Positions 30,921 through 42,009 of a stretch of DNA of 64,000 nt are shown here, in pieces (position 1 is the stretch's first letter; each line of letters starts with the position of its first letter). The notes below the pieces were generated by a model. That model worked only from the letters and a program-made list of their open reading frames with translations. It did not search any database and had not been told where the DNA came from. The DNA comes from Mesodorylaimus sp. YZB2_4. Its lineage: Eukaryota; Nematoda; Enoplea; Dorylaimida; Dorylaimidae. Made by a program: the position numbers and the translations under genes. The stretch is from contig JASANH010000850.1 in NCBI GenBank assembly GCA_030248295.1, positions 1,240,001-1,304,000 on the forward strand, in the 5' to 3' direction.

Positions 30921-31941
30921 ATGACTCCAACTGACTTCGCCGCGTCGTCAGCCATCGGCCTAAGCGTCTTAGCTATGCTTACTTGCATCGTCACCATTCC
31001 TATCGTGTTCCAGAAGGGTGCCACTATCCAAAATGAGCTCTACGATGACATGTCCGAATTCAAGACGATCACGGACGATGCCTGGACGAACGTGATGGCT
31101 ATGCGAGCTGTGCCATCAGGCTTGCGAAAAGGTCGTCAAGCCAATGACTTTGGTCATTGCCACTGCTACGATGGTAAAGAGTGAGAAGCAGACTACGAAG
31201 GAGTCAAATAAGGAGGGTCTTATTTCAGAAAACCCTTGTCCACCTGGACCGCCAGGCCCGCCAGGCGAGCCGGGCGCAAATGGAGAACATGGACCAGATG
31301 GAAAGAAGGGAGAGACTGGGCCGCCAGGCTCCGTCCCACCGTGGTACCACATTCCGACCGCTGGTCCTTGCCAGAAATGCCCACCAGGAGACAAAGGACC
31401 AACTGGCCCACCTGGAAAACCGGGAGAGCCTGTAAGCCGAGAATAAGGTGTCAGTGAAGAAATAATTGACCGTCAAGACTTGCAGGGAAAGAAAGGCCAG
31501 CCAGGAAGTAAGGCGCCCGATGGAAAGCCTGGCCCTGCTGGCCCAGCCGGCCCACCAGGACCCCCCGGCCCACCAGGTCCAGGTGGAAAACTTGGCGAGA
31601 AGGGTCCACCTGGCAGCGACGCCGAAAAAGGCGAAAAGGGGCCACCCGGGCCTAAGGGAGAAAAAGGACCGCCAGGCCCTCCTGGACCAAACGGTGACAA
31701 GGGCGCAGCTGGCAAGAACGGTCCCCCAGGGCCAGCTGGTCCTCCCGGCCCTCCAGGTCCAGGTGGCAAACCTGGAGACAAAGGTAACTAGTTTCCGCGC
31801 TGGCCTAACTAGCACTAACAGTATGCCATTGCAGGTGGCGTTGGCCCACCTGGCGAGCCTGGGGATCCTGGCCCGGATGCCCATTACTGCCCTTGCCCGC
31901 GGCGAACGGCCAAAACTGCTAAGACCCACAAGAAAGCCTAA
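30921..31941 (+). CDS. Nematode cuticle collagen
   Basis: Exons 30921-31173, 31229-31431, 31486-31783 and 31835-31941 give 286 residues. The N-terminus has the nematode cuticle collagen signal-anchor domain: the hydrophobic stretch [18 protein letters not shown], then [17 protein letters not shown]. It is followed by the RKGR subtilisin/furin-like cleavage site. A Cys pair (CHC) precedes Gly-X-Y blocks interrupted by a non-triplet segment with PCQKCPPG. The longest triplet block is exon 3. The C-terminus [10 protein letters not shown] carries the conserved Cys pair for inter-chain cross-links. The product should be a secreted trimeric collagen of the exoskeleton. It is the strongest indication that the organism is a nematode. 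TATA box and poly(A) signal are both present. Confidence 0.95.
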
Positions 31942-32063
31942 TCGATTGGACAACATGCCCACTGGTGCTACATATGAGTTTAAAAAAACAATGCAGTTTT
32001 CACTTACTTCCAAGATACCGTGCTTTCTCTTCCCCAGCGCCTTTTCAACTCTGATTTTCTGAC

Positions 32064-32069
32064 AATAAA
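32064..32069 (+). terminator. Poly(A) signal of the collagen gene
   Basis: AATAAA, 123 nt after the stop codon. Confidence 0.6.
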
Positions 32070-33860
32070 AGTAGATCACACGCTTCGTTGTGCACTGTCT
32101 TCAAGCAGCTGCCAGCTGTAATGTACTTTCTCCCGTGTCCTCCTGCGCAATACAGCAGATGGTCTGGCTTAAATGCACGATCTGTTGCAGGCACTATGAA
32201 CGTGCGGTATGCTGATATCTTTTCCCCAACTGCCCTCCATAAGCAAAAAGGAACAGATGAAGTGGTCGCAGCACACTAAAAGTGCTTTGTAAGAAAGCCC
32301 ATTTTTTAAAGCAGTTTAAGCAGATTTCGGCACATGATAGTGCGCCACATCGGTGAATCACTCGTGATTTTGGCGTTCCTTTGATTCAGAATAGGTATCG
32401 GCTTACATTTTATGCCACAGCTAATAAAGCAGTAGCAGTAGGTGAGGTGCATCGAAGCATAGTAAGTCCTGGGCATTTCACAATACAGTACCTTCTTCGG
32501 AGAAGAAATGCTAGTGCATAAAAGTGCGATGTGCATTTTCGTATAATTTTTATGCATTATGCTTTGCAGTATATTATTCTCTCACTTTCTCAAACTAGAG
32601 ATCGAAAGGAGATCTGATCTGAAACCGATCACTGTCAGAAATTCTCCACGCTATTATCTCTTCCAAAAGTGACGCTAGCACTGCTGATTTGGCACTCCTT
32701 TACTGTAAGTCTATGGTCTCTTGTAATAACAAAAAAGAATTCATGATGTGATTCAGGATTTTGTGATCATATTTTTCCTGTACTGGGTCATGAGACTGTC
32801 AATCCACACAGGTCGCAGTATCTGCTCTTTATATGTATACTTCACTATAATAATCTTAATAATCTTACTTATATCCACTGGGACCTCTTTGATCGCTGCG
32901 AAACAAGCGGATTTATGGTAACCGCGCTCAAGATAAGCTCGAAATAATCAACCAGCTCTATCGTTGGAGAACAAGATTGAAAGTATAACAACCATCTTTC
33001 AGCCCAAAGTAGGACAGAGGTGAGGGGTCATCCAAAAACGAATGGGATTGGCTCATCTGCACCCAAACCCACATACGGGGGGGTGGGGGTGGGGGAAGGC
33101 CCACTAATCTCTGGCCTTGGCCAGAGAGGGCCGACTGGTCAAATGGCCAGTTTTGGTATCTACAGTGCAGTAGAACTGGTCGGTGTCAGAATTTCATAGT
33201 CCGGGCTAGAGCTCAAGCGTCAGAACCTTCCTTACGGCCGACAACGTATCGTGGTGGCATTTGACAACTAATACGCTTCGTGGGCTTGCCTCGTCAGCCA
33301 CTGCCTCCAGACGAGTCGAAAATTAATCATAAGTGCTACTGCTGCCAACATACTCCCAGTCACATCTGCACGCATGGCAGCTCAGGGCTCCCCCTTATTT
33401 TGACTTTTAGAGAGACGAAAAATGCACTGCCTTTTTCAAATGTCTCACAAAGCCAAAGCAATAGTATGATTATGCTGATGATGATGGGGTTTTCAGCTGA
33501 TGCGGAAATGTGCGATCACTTCCATTCCTATCAGTTCACGGCCATTGTCACAGCCAGGCAGACACGACGAGAGGGAGTGAAACTGGCCTGGGGCTCAATC
33601 AATATGCTTTGTTGGGGCGGAAGCTCTCACCTGTTGTTGACGAGGAGCTCCTTTCATATCAGTCTGATTAAGTTTTCGATTCTGGACACTTCTACTAGAC
33701 AAGTGACACTTCGCTACTTGGTCCGGAATACTGGCAGGAGGTAGAGGACTGTAGAGAACTGTGATGCCCACGAGGCTCTAAAGTCATTATTGCTGATATG
33801 CCATGATGCATTGATGATGAAAACATCGCCTTAAGTTGAGCCTTTACAATTCTCCAACCT
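32070..33860. other. Intergenic, no gene recognised
   Basis: A G-rich tract at 33075-33096 could form a G-quadruplex. A 154-codon frame at 33280-33744 shows no recognisable domain and is not supported by codon use or context. A TATTTAAG near 33876 may serve the next gene. Confidence 0.4.
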
Positions 33861-33968
33861 TTGCTTCGCCGAACTATTTAAGTAGAGTAACTGGGTTTCG
33901 GGTAATTCAGTGTTTACCAGCTGCGGGGACTGGTTGGACGAGCGCGTGGTTGGGTCGACGGTCGAACA

Positions 33969-34385
33969 ATGCTGGAAGAATCTGTGTTGCTGTTGACGGC
34001 TGTGTGCTGCCTGTTGTTGGCCGCCGTGCTCCTCTACACCGTCTTCCGTCTGCTAACTGGAGGTCGAACGGGCGGTCATCACAAGAAATCTGCGCCGAAG
34101 AAGAAAGCCAAGACATCCAGCAAAAGCAAAAGCAAAGGAAAAAGCAAGAACAAGAGCAAAGGCAAAGACAAGGACGGAGGCAAAGGACAAGTCGCCGAGC
34201 AAAGCGACACTGGCGCAGCGGACGATGGAGGAAGCGTTGTGCAGCCGATTAAAATCAACAACGTTGGCGAAGCCGATCCGATGTTCCAGCCCGGACCTCC
34301 ACCACCGAAAAAGAAAAGGAAAACCAAGGCTAACCTCAAGAGCCGTCTGCTCGGTGGCGACGATGATTCCGATCGAACTCTGTGA
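33969..34385 (+). CDS. Small single-pass membrane protein with Lys/Ser-rich tail
   Basis: A 138-residue single-exon frame. A hydrophobic segment (about residues 5-29, VLLLTAVCCLLLAAVLLYTV) is followed by a strongly basic Lys/Ser/Gly repeat region (KSKSKGKSKNKSKGK), an acidic/polar stretch, and an end with FQPGPPPPKKKRK. It is probably inserted N-out or as a signal anchor, with the Lys-rich part in the cytosol. No family is recognised. The gene resembles the other intronless membrane-protein genes of this window in layout. The Lys repeats are codon-mixed (AAA/AAG/AGC), which argues against simple DNA slippage. Confidence 0.6.
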   Translation: MLEESVLLLTAVCCLLLAAVLLYTVFRLLTGGRTGGHHKKSAPKKKAKTSSKSKSKGKSKNKSKGKDKDGGKGQVAEQSDTGAADDGGSVVQPIKINNVGEADPMFQPGPPPPKKKRKTKANLKSRLLGGDDDSDRTL

Positions 34386-34507
34386 GAAATCGTTGAAGTG
34401 GTACGCGTGATGACTGCGCCTCGTTTCATCTGTGTCATGTGCTTGGCGTTTCGCAGTTCGAGCTCATGTGTGAACTTGTAAGCACAGTAAAAGAGCAGCG
34501 TCACTGA

Positions 34508-34711
34508 ATGGCGAAGATCCTGAAATATGGACTTTCAGAGGGGCCGTCACCACATATGATAGAGGATCAGGTGTGGATCAGCAGGCAGATCCGCATCCAG
34601 GTCAATGCAATCATAGACCGAATCAAGGAGCTTGTTGATCATACACTAAATCACCCAACCGATGAAATTCAGACGATCGATATTCGTGCCATCCCAAGAT
34701 CTATTAGTACT
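34508..34711 (+). CDS. Possible first exon of an unrecognised gene
   Basis: The frame from MAKILKYGLSEGPS runs 68 codons with a helical look (IRIQVNAIIDRIKELVDHTL) to a good GTAAGT donor at 34712. A possible next exon begins after ACAG at about 34935 and would add about 23 residues before a stop. No family is recognised, and the second exon is weakly supported. Confidence 0.35.
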
Positions 34712-34959
34712 GTAAGTGTAGCGTCTGTATCCAATCTGAATAATATACAGTATAGCACTCGCTCTCTCCTGTTATGGATAGTCATCCTTGATTCGCTTCC
34801 ACTGCTGCTGCTCTATAATACTCCATTCTTTCTAGTAAGCTCAACACAGAAACGTCGACTGGGCTGGTTTGTCTTGAGAGCAAGGGACCCCTTTGCTGTG
34901 GATTGATTCTACTCATTGCGCGACACACGTGACAGACTAATGAAACGGCGCGTCACACC

Positions 34960-35560
34960 AAGTCCTCGAAGAAGGAGGGACGAGGAGGGAATGACGAGTG
35001 GAGATGACCAGGTTGTATCTCATGGGTTTGAATACAATTGTCGTAAAACGTGTTCGGCCAGTAAGAGATTTTCGATCAATCTGATCATCTTATCTTCCTT
35101 CCTGATAAAATTCGCGAAGCTATGTTGTGATCTCGAATTGGAACACAGCGAATTTGAATAAGTACAGTACAATGTTTTAGTCCAAGCATTGTTCTTGGTC
35201 TATATGCCAGGTCTTACAGCGTGCTAGGGGTAGAAGGATTTTATAGCATCCCTTCCTTACCATTTACGACTCACTGAACTGCGTGGAGCTCTTTCCGTGA
35301 TTAGCGACTATGTACGCATTCAAAACGGCGAAACAAAAATGGTTCTAGCTATCATCAAGTTGCCTACCTTGCAACCTAGACATGTAATGTACGTAAGCAA
35401 GCACAATGATAGGGTTCACAGGATAGCTAGACATCAAGAGCACGAAAACAAGATTTATCATAAGCCAAGCAAAAACAAGCAAACTCAAAAAGCACTAGCA
35501 ATATATGCATCACTACTCCATGCACGAGTACATCCCCCTCCATTTGCAAAACTTCTTCGT
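34960..35560. other. Gene-free stretch
   Basis: No gene or repeat recognised. It lies 3' of the first RNase H1-like gene, which is on the minus strand. Confidence 0.35.
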
Positions 35561-35569
35561 AGATGAATC

Positions 35570-36481
35570 TCATTGCACGCGGCCAGTAGCCCAGCGAGAC
35601 AAATAACTTGCATTGCCTGGTCGACCAGCGATATAACGTATGTCCAGTCCGCTTTGAGCCTGGTCGAAACGCTGCCACAAGTCGATGTTCGCCACGGCCC
35701 TTGATTTGTTTATGCGCTTCCAATTATTCGCTTTCCACGTGTTCAACCACTTCGATCCACCATCGATCAGATAAGTACTGTCGGTGATGAGGTTGACGCC
35801 ACTGCAGCTCTGTTGCTTTGCCTGCAAAAGGTATTTCTGTAACATAGTCTCCGGAGCAGGAGGTAGCACGTCAACCAGACAGGTCAATGTTTCACTGGTC
35901 TTTGACCACTCGAGTCAATGGTCGCTGCTCTGGTGAATTTCATGCGGAGTGCGGAAGCTCCCAGTAACCTTCCCTACCACGATAGATCTCTGATTCAAAA
36001 ACAGTAGACTGAAGGTGAGTGTTCTATTGCTTAGCGAGCATGTTGAAAATGCGGTGGCGGAAATGCTGTATCCTAATTGTACCCGAGTTATTGCACTCAA
36101 TACAATGGCATTATCCTAACTCAATTACGAGAAACCAGCAACTCCCCGATTATGGGCAATTGATCGAATTGACCCATTGCCCATAATCCAAGATGGTTGG
36201 TTTAACCCACAAAGGAACTATCCAGCGACGAGTCAGGATTATATCTGAGAACTATAGTGGACGCACAATGTAGTATATACCTCTTCAAGAGCTGCTATGG
36301 CTGCCGTCAATAAAGCCCGATTATTCGTCAGACCATTATTGTCTGTCCAACACTTGCCAAGCTTAAAAACACTTCCCAACTGGCTCCAATATACACCAAT
36401 ACCACATGTGCGTCGTTGGCCTTTGCGATGATTGTTCAAGCAGGAGCCATGAACTTCAACGAAAGGATAACTTTCACACGC
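35570..36481 (-). CDS. RNase H1-like pseudoenzyme A (5' end not found)
   Basis: Two exons are clear, 36281-36481 and 35570-35821, joined in phase 0. The first holds the N-half of an RNase H1 fold (YPFVEVHGSC, GIGVYW, NNRALLTAAIAALEE). The second holds the C-half (LITDSTYLIDG, DLWQRFDQAQSGLDIRY, then GNASYLSRWA). RNase H1 cleaves RNA in RNA/DNA hybrids with four carboxylates (DEDD). Here the first Asp is His, the Glu is Leu, the second Asp is kept (TDS), and the last Asp region reads ASYLSRW. Hydrolysis is therefore not expected; hybrid or RNA binding may remain. Paralogues B, C and D follow in the same direction. An N-terminal exon upstream of 36481 is expected by analogy but not seen. Confidence 0.75.
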
Positions 36482-36796
36482 CTGAAAAACGTCTAATTCG
36501 TAAACGCTCTTATTTCCGGTGCTAAATCATTCCGAACATCCATCGAAAGGGTTATTTAAAAGAGTCTTAACTCATTCGCCTAAAATATCTACCTGACGTC
36601 CCTGGCTTCGTTACTACTGTACTGTAGCCCTACCCGATTTCGTCTTGCTTATGCTACTGTCACACATCTCTTGCATGCCTACACAGTATGTACGGTACCA
36701 TAGTTGCAAATTAAAGCCCCTAATACGCAAGGAATAAGAGGAGCAGTAATTCGAGGGGTTCATATGCACAAAATCAATCGAGCACTCAGGGATTGT

Positions 36797-39700
36797 CTAT
36801 TCGAGACCTACATAAAAGCGAGTACATAACCTAGTTATGCTGTTAAAGAAACAAAAACCCTCAGCTGCTTGTATGCCAGATATGTAACAGCTCACCCCGG
36901 GTTGGATTTCTGGTCTACCCACACAAGAATTAACAAAGCATATCTCTGGCTTGAACGAAGGAAGGATACTCGAAATCGGCGCATTATTCAATGCAGACAA
37001 GAGAGCATTGTGAGCAAGTCGACGCGCGATCGGCACGATTTTCTGGTATCCGTAATGAACGACGATCCCGACGGAAGCCTGGTCCAAACGTTGCCACAAG
37101 TCCGCATTCTCCAGGGGACCACTGGCACGGGTCCAACCGTGAGCTTTCCAGTCGTGAATATAAGTCGATGCGCCGTAGATCAAGTAATTGCTGTTACTCA
37201 GGACCATGACGGCGTGAAAACGATTCGCTTTGGCCTGCAAGAAACAAATCAGACTCGGTCCAAGGTTGAGAACCTAAGCTAGCGTTTGGTCGGCGTATCC
37301 TCGGCATGGGGCAGTCCTAATCCATACATGCCGACGGTCTGAACTTTAGCCTATAATTGCGCAATCCCCCTGACAAAATTGGTGCGCAATCCCTAAATTT
37401 TGCTGTTTTTGGTGCGCAATCCCTAAATTTTGCTGTTTTCGATGCGCAATCATTGAATTTTGTCACTTTTGGCTCGAAATCACTAAATTTCGCTGTCTTC
37501 AATACGCAATCCCTAAATTTCGCTGTTTTTGATGCGCTATCACTGAATTTTGCCATTTTTGGCTTAAAATCACTAAATTTTGCTGTTTTAGATGAGCAAG
37601 CACCATCCATAAAGGACGTCCACCAAAAAATGCGATTTTTCGGCTTACCCCCCCCCCCCCCTATCCACCTTTCATCCGTTTCGCCTGGACCCCCTAAAAA
37701 TGGACGCCCACTTGAGCACACCCCCCCCCCCCCCCCCGATCGGTTTGATTCGACTGCTGCATCAGCCAAACTGAGATAAAATTTTACGCTTTTTTTCTGA
37801 AAATGTGTCATACCTCATCCAATTTAAAACTTCACCGATTTTCCTCTAAATCCAATTTCCCTCCAAAATCAGAATTAAATCCCGCTTTAGGTGCAAGGTA
37901 GTGCTCCTGAGTTTTTGGAGTGGTTTGATGGACAGTGACAGCGAGGAAAGAAAATATAGGGCAGGCTCCTGGGAACCTTATCCATAAAATTATCTCATTT
38001 CTTGAACGGATCACCCAGATCGAGATCGGGACTCACGTCGAGGGTCGGATCAGTCAGTGCTATCCCCTGCAACATCCCTGACATCCCGATGGCCCCCTAG
38101 CGCCTGGAATCCATCGCCCTGGATGGGGAGGTCGGCCCGTGGTTGATGTTTCAGCCACAGATGTAGTCGCTCTTTCTCACATTCAGAGTACTTGCCCAGC
38201 AAACCCCCTCTCCCACCCCTGCAGGTCTTGGTTACCAAGACACCAGATTGAGCGACAAAGCCACTGGCAGCACCATTAAAATCGTTTTATCCGCCTCAGA
38301 AAAAGAGAAGCCAAAAGGGATAAAAATTGTTTAGGAAAACTGGAATATAATCGACCTGAGTCCTTGGATAGTCGTTTCATTTCATGATTCAAATATAAGT
38401 AATTTTACTCGTATCTCTAGGGTTAATACTATGATAATTGCGATAATTTTCCGAGATAACCCGCCGATTTTGTGAAGTGGACGTCCACTTGGCGGCAGCC
38501 TACCCCCTCCCCCATCCACTTCCGTCCACTTTCCGCTCACCCCCACCCTCCCCCCTAGGGTGGACGTCCTTTATGGATGGCTCCCAATCTCTGAACTTTG
38601 CCATTTTTAGCTCGAAATGACTAAATTTCGCTGTTTTTGATGCGCAATCACCGAATTTTGCCATTTTTGGCTCTAAATCACAAAATTTCGATGTCTTCGA
38701 TGCGCAGACACCTAAGTTCGTAATTTCTTGGTGAACCTGTGCGGTTCATTTTTACTACAGTCATTACGGAAGCACGTGATTACCACGCGATACCAGTACA
38801 CGGTACCAATTGCGCAGCGGAGGCGAAAACACCTTCAACGAATGATACCTAATGCGCACCAGAGCAGGCAAAAGCTGGAATAGACTGCGCAAAATTTGCT
38901 TATGCGCGCAGAATGAAGGTGAATTTTTTTAAAAAATTTCCCCCCCCCCGCCCCCCCACCCCCCCCCCTTTTTTCAAAAATTTTAAAAAATTTAAAAAAC
39001 ACCCTAAAAAAAAAAAAGGCTATTAAAGGGGGGCGCCATATTGCTAATATCAAAAACGAGTCAGAAGAGCCGAAAAGCTTAATCGACACAAAAATAATTA
39101 AGCAAATAAAAAGCACTGTGTTATGGCATAGGCAGGCATGATCTAATCTGATTGTGATGCAGTGGTAACAACCAGGCATGCTTTATCTGGATGACTAATC
39201 AAGTTTGATCCTGTCTCCTTGAACACCAATTGCGCCGCACACGTGAGGGGTGTGTCCTCGTACAGTATGCTTGTTCCGTTTCTCTCAAGCATACCCATGG
39301 CCTTCCTAGCTTTCGTCGTTGGGATTCTGCTTCATGGAGCCAGCAAGTCATATCGAGTCTAGGATCACTTCGCTTCGCTGTTCGCGCGCGTGACATCGGG
39401 TCAGCTACTCTGAATCAATATAAGGTCAAATCAAAGTTCTTGCAGGCAGCTGTCATTGAGCTCACTTGCAAAACAACGTGCCGCAGTTCTAATTTTAAAA
39501 ATACTGCACTGATATGTACAGATATGGATTATGGTAATACCTAATACGCTAATCCAAATGTAGATTCAGTTTGGCTAAGGAAGGCCCAAAGGAATTAGCG
39601 AATGTTAGACCACTGACAGCCGAACACATATTCTCTTTCTGTTCCTCTCCCACATGCCTACACAGTCCGAAGGAAAGACACCGCTGTGCTGCTCGACTCG

Positions 39701-40162
39701 ACGAATAATACCCATTCTGACCTCACTTACAGTCATGATTTAGTGATCCTAAGGTACAGGCACCGTCAGAAGAAAGAACGAAGACATATTAAGATGGCCC
39801 ATCCGATTTCCGCTAACGAGGGACCTTCCTAGGCGACATTCGCAATTTGAGTCGCCCTTTTCAATAATGAAGCCCATACAATGTGAGGGTTGGGGTAAGT
39901 ATTCAAAAAACCTTTTTTAATAAACTTGTCAACGGAGCTGAGGGCTAGGGCATTAGGGCTGTACAATAGGCCATACCTGTTCAAGAGCAACGATTGTAGC
40001 TTCCAATAAAGCCCGTCTGTGCGTTGGACGACCATTCGACAGAAGTCTGCTGGCCACACTCTCATTTCCCTGTGGCCAATATACACCGAATCCAGCCAAA
40101 ACCAGCTTGCCGCGTCCCATGCATGATCCAAAGACTTCAACCCTCGGAAGATGATCTTTATT
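36797..40162 (-). CDS. RNase H1-like pseudoenzyme B (split by a large intron)
   Basis: Exon 39977-40162 gives the N-half (RVEVFGSC, GFGVYWPQGNE, RRALLEATIVALEQ). Exon 36797-37234 gives the C-half (VLSNSNYLIYG, DLWQRLDQASVGIVVHY, ARRLAHNA). Both are bounded by good splice sites in phase 0, at the same positions as in the paralogues. The intron between is about 2.7 kb and holds a minisatellite and an inserted 978-bp element. The four catalytic positions read Phe, Leu, Asn and a non-acidic residue. The C-terminus extends about 60 residues beyond the paralogues. Pairing these two exons into one gene is an inference from order and phase. If wrong, they are remnants of two genes. Confidence 0.62.
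37376..37602. repeat. 30-bp minisatellite, block 1
   Basis: About seven to eight units of roughly 30 bp, each near GCGCAATCCCTAAATTTTGC plus TGTTTTTGGT, with scattered changes. Because the unit is a multiple of three, long frames stay open on both strands, but these are not genes. Confidence 0.85.
37603..38580. mobile_element. 978-bp element with 22-bp perfect inverted repeats
   Basis: The ends are CCATCCATAAAGGACGTCCA(CC) at 37603-37624 and its exact inverse at 38559-38580. C-rich tracts and further GTGGACGTCCAC-like motifs lie just inside. The element interrupts the 30-bp minisatellite, which resumes on the other side. No transposase and no clear target duplication are seen. Confidence 0.82.
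38581..38712. repeat. 30-bp minisatellite, block 2
   Basis: About four more units of the same repeat (GATGCGCAATCACCGAATTT, GCCATTTTTGGC), separated from block 1 only by the inserted element. Confidence 0.8.
38925..39020. repeat. Low-complexity A/T and poly-C tract
   Basis: Runs of T, A and C, including a poly-C segment at 38941-38969, inside the large intron of RNase H1-like gene B. Confidence 0.8.
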
Positions 40163-40506
40163 CTAAAATCATAAAAGCTGAAAAAGGTTCAAGCACCCGA
40201 CACTTTACCAACTCACTTGAGTATTTGAAGAATTCATGTTACTGCCAAAGCGAGAAATATCTCCACACTTATACGAAAAAGGAAACGGGCCGTCCCGAGC
40301 CTGGCGAACGACTTGCGAACTGATAGTCTTGAGAAAAAACCGTCGTTGATGCAGTCAGAAGTAGAAATGACTACGCCAGCAGGTGACCCACCACCAGATG
40401 CACACTGACGATGAATCCAGCGGTGTTGATCACAATGCGGGCTAGACGGGGTCACGAGCGTGAGAAGGAAATGAGCAGAACACTGATGCCGCCACTGCAC
40501 TCTCTA

Positions 40507-40611
40507 GGCGCATTTATAGTCGACAAAGTTTCTACTCCTACCCCAAGGGTAGGTGTAATGGCCATATACCTAAGCGTGTGCTATAGAAATTTTGTCGACT
40601 ATAAATGCGCC
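40507..40611. mobile_element. 105-bp palindromic MITE
   Basis: The ends GGCGCATTTATAGTCGACAA and its inverse TTGTCGACTATAAATGCGCC are perfect, and pairing continues to about 27 bp. The centre has a second small palindrome, CCTACCC-AA-GGGTAGG. It has no coding capacity and lies 5' of RNase H1-like gene B. Confidence 0.85.
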
Positions 40612-41128
40612 TTCTGAGTCTGTTGGCTGTTGCGCACCCCAGGCCTCCGAGGGCAGGTAGGACTCATGCGAGCAGGATGCAAGTGGAAAACTAAACAGTC
40701 TACACTTCGGTGGGTCATAAAGACGATAAAGGGATGCTTGTGCGCAGAAACAAGACTCGCGCTGCACCGAAAAATGGCTTCCCATGCAAGAACAGCAGTC
40801 AAGAACACGTGCAGTGACTGCTCGCAATGAAAATAATGTGCTTCGAGGTGACTCTTCCAAATTCGTTTATTATTTACACACCCCACACCTACAGCTCACA
40901 CAAACTCAAAATATCGACCCTGTACTCGATTCCACATACTGGCTGCAAGGCACAAATTTACAGCACTGTACATTACATGACTTCAGACTGAAAAGTTTCA
41001 AAATGAACTCAAGCTAGATACTATCGAAAAGGAAACCCGAACACTGGCCATCAAACCCACTGGTTCTAGACCTTACGAGCGACGAAAATTCATTCTTCTC
41101 CATTAGCCTTCGCCGTTTCTGAAGATAA

Positions 41129-42003
41129 TTATTCCTTGTTTCTCACGGCCTTGCGAGCCAGTCGGCGAGCATATTTTGGTCTCGGCTCCATGACATAACT
41201 GACATTCATTCCATCTTGGGCCACGTCCAATCGCTGCCACAAATCCAAGTTAGAAATGAGTTTGGAGCTGTTTTTGTTGCGTTTCCAATCGAAAGATTTC
41301 CATTTTTCCAAGTACTCCGTCGCTCCCTTGATCAAGCAGCCGCTATTGGTTCGCAGCACGATTCCATCAAAACCTTGTCGCTTGGCCTGAAAGAAGAGTG
41401 TTAGTCAAGTGACTGATTCAGACAATGAGCCATTTGCCCGAGATTAGAGAAAATAGATCCCCAACCTGCAAAGATGCCCGCCCGCTCTTAGCAACACTAT
41501 AGAGAAGTCCATAAAAAGCACTCTATAGTGAATTATACATAAGATAACAACTGTTGCCTATAGGTGGCCATCTCGTGGTGAATTCATCAACTTCACCATC
41601 TTACCTGTTCGATAGCAGTAATAGCAGCGTCTATATAAACGCGATTGCACGTCTGATCGCCGTGATCACCCGTCAACAGTTTGCTGAGATTATTCGACGG
41701 ATTACTGGGACCCCAGTACACGCCGACACCACCGCTCTCTTTGCCCCGATAATAAGCGCACAAGCCGTGAATTTCCACAACAGGATATCGGTCGTTCTAA
41801 GATGAAGCCAGGCTGGGATTTGGTGGGAGGGTCATCAAAACTCCATCGACTCTTACCTCGATATTGGGTGTTATAGGCTTTGAATAGTGTGGCCTGTTCT
41901 TTCCCTTATTCATGTGAGCCAATCGATTGTGCAATGATTTCACTGCTTTCGCCACAGAGTCGTTCGAACTAGATTTACCCTTGCCTTGCTTTCCAAACGC
42001 TTT
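41129..42003 (-). CDS. RNase H1-like pseudoenzyme C
   Basis: Exons 41857-42003, 41605-41796 and 41129-41386 join in phase 0 (about 198 residues seen). A first exon upstream is expected. The N-terminal exon is basic (GKQGKGKSSSND, NKGKNRPHYSK) and could act as a nucleic-acid-binding linker. The fold follows: YPVVEIHGLC, GGVGVYWGPSNP, CNRVYIDAAITAIEQ, LRTNSGCLIKG, DLWQRLDVAQDGMNVSY, ARRLARKA. The catalytic carboxylates are His, Tyr, Asn and Arg at the four DEDD positions. Structural residues and the GVYWGP motif typical of animal RNASEH1 are kept, which indicates selection on the fold without catalysis. The exon boundary between the halves (EQ|AK) is identical in all four paralogues. Confidence 0.82.
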
Positions 42004-42009
42004 CTGAAA

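Noticed and set aside
31225-32079. Long minus-strand frame of 284 codons opposite the collagen gene
   Set aside because: It is the mirror of Gly-X-Y codon structure. The collagen on the plus strand explains it fully.
33280-33744. 154-codon plus-strand frame
   Set aside because: It contains no recognisable domain, and no promoter, splice or neighbour context supports it.
37357-37811. Long open frames on both strands over the 30-bp repeat, with a 10-residue repeated peptide
   Set aside because: The unit length is a multiple of three, so frames stay open by arithmetic. There is no start context or non-repeat coding sequence, and the array is interrupted by a mobile element.
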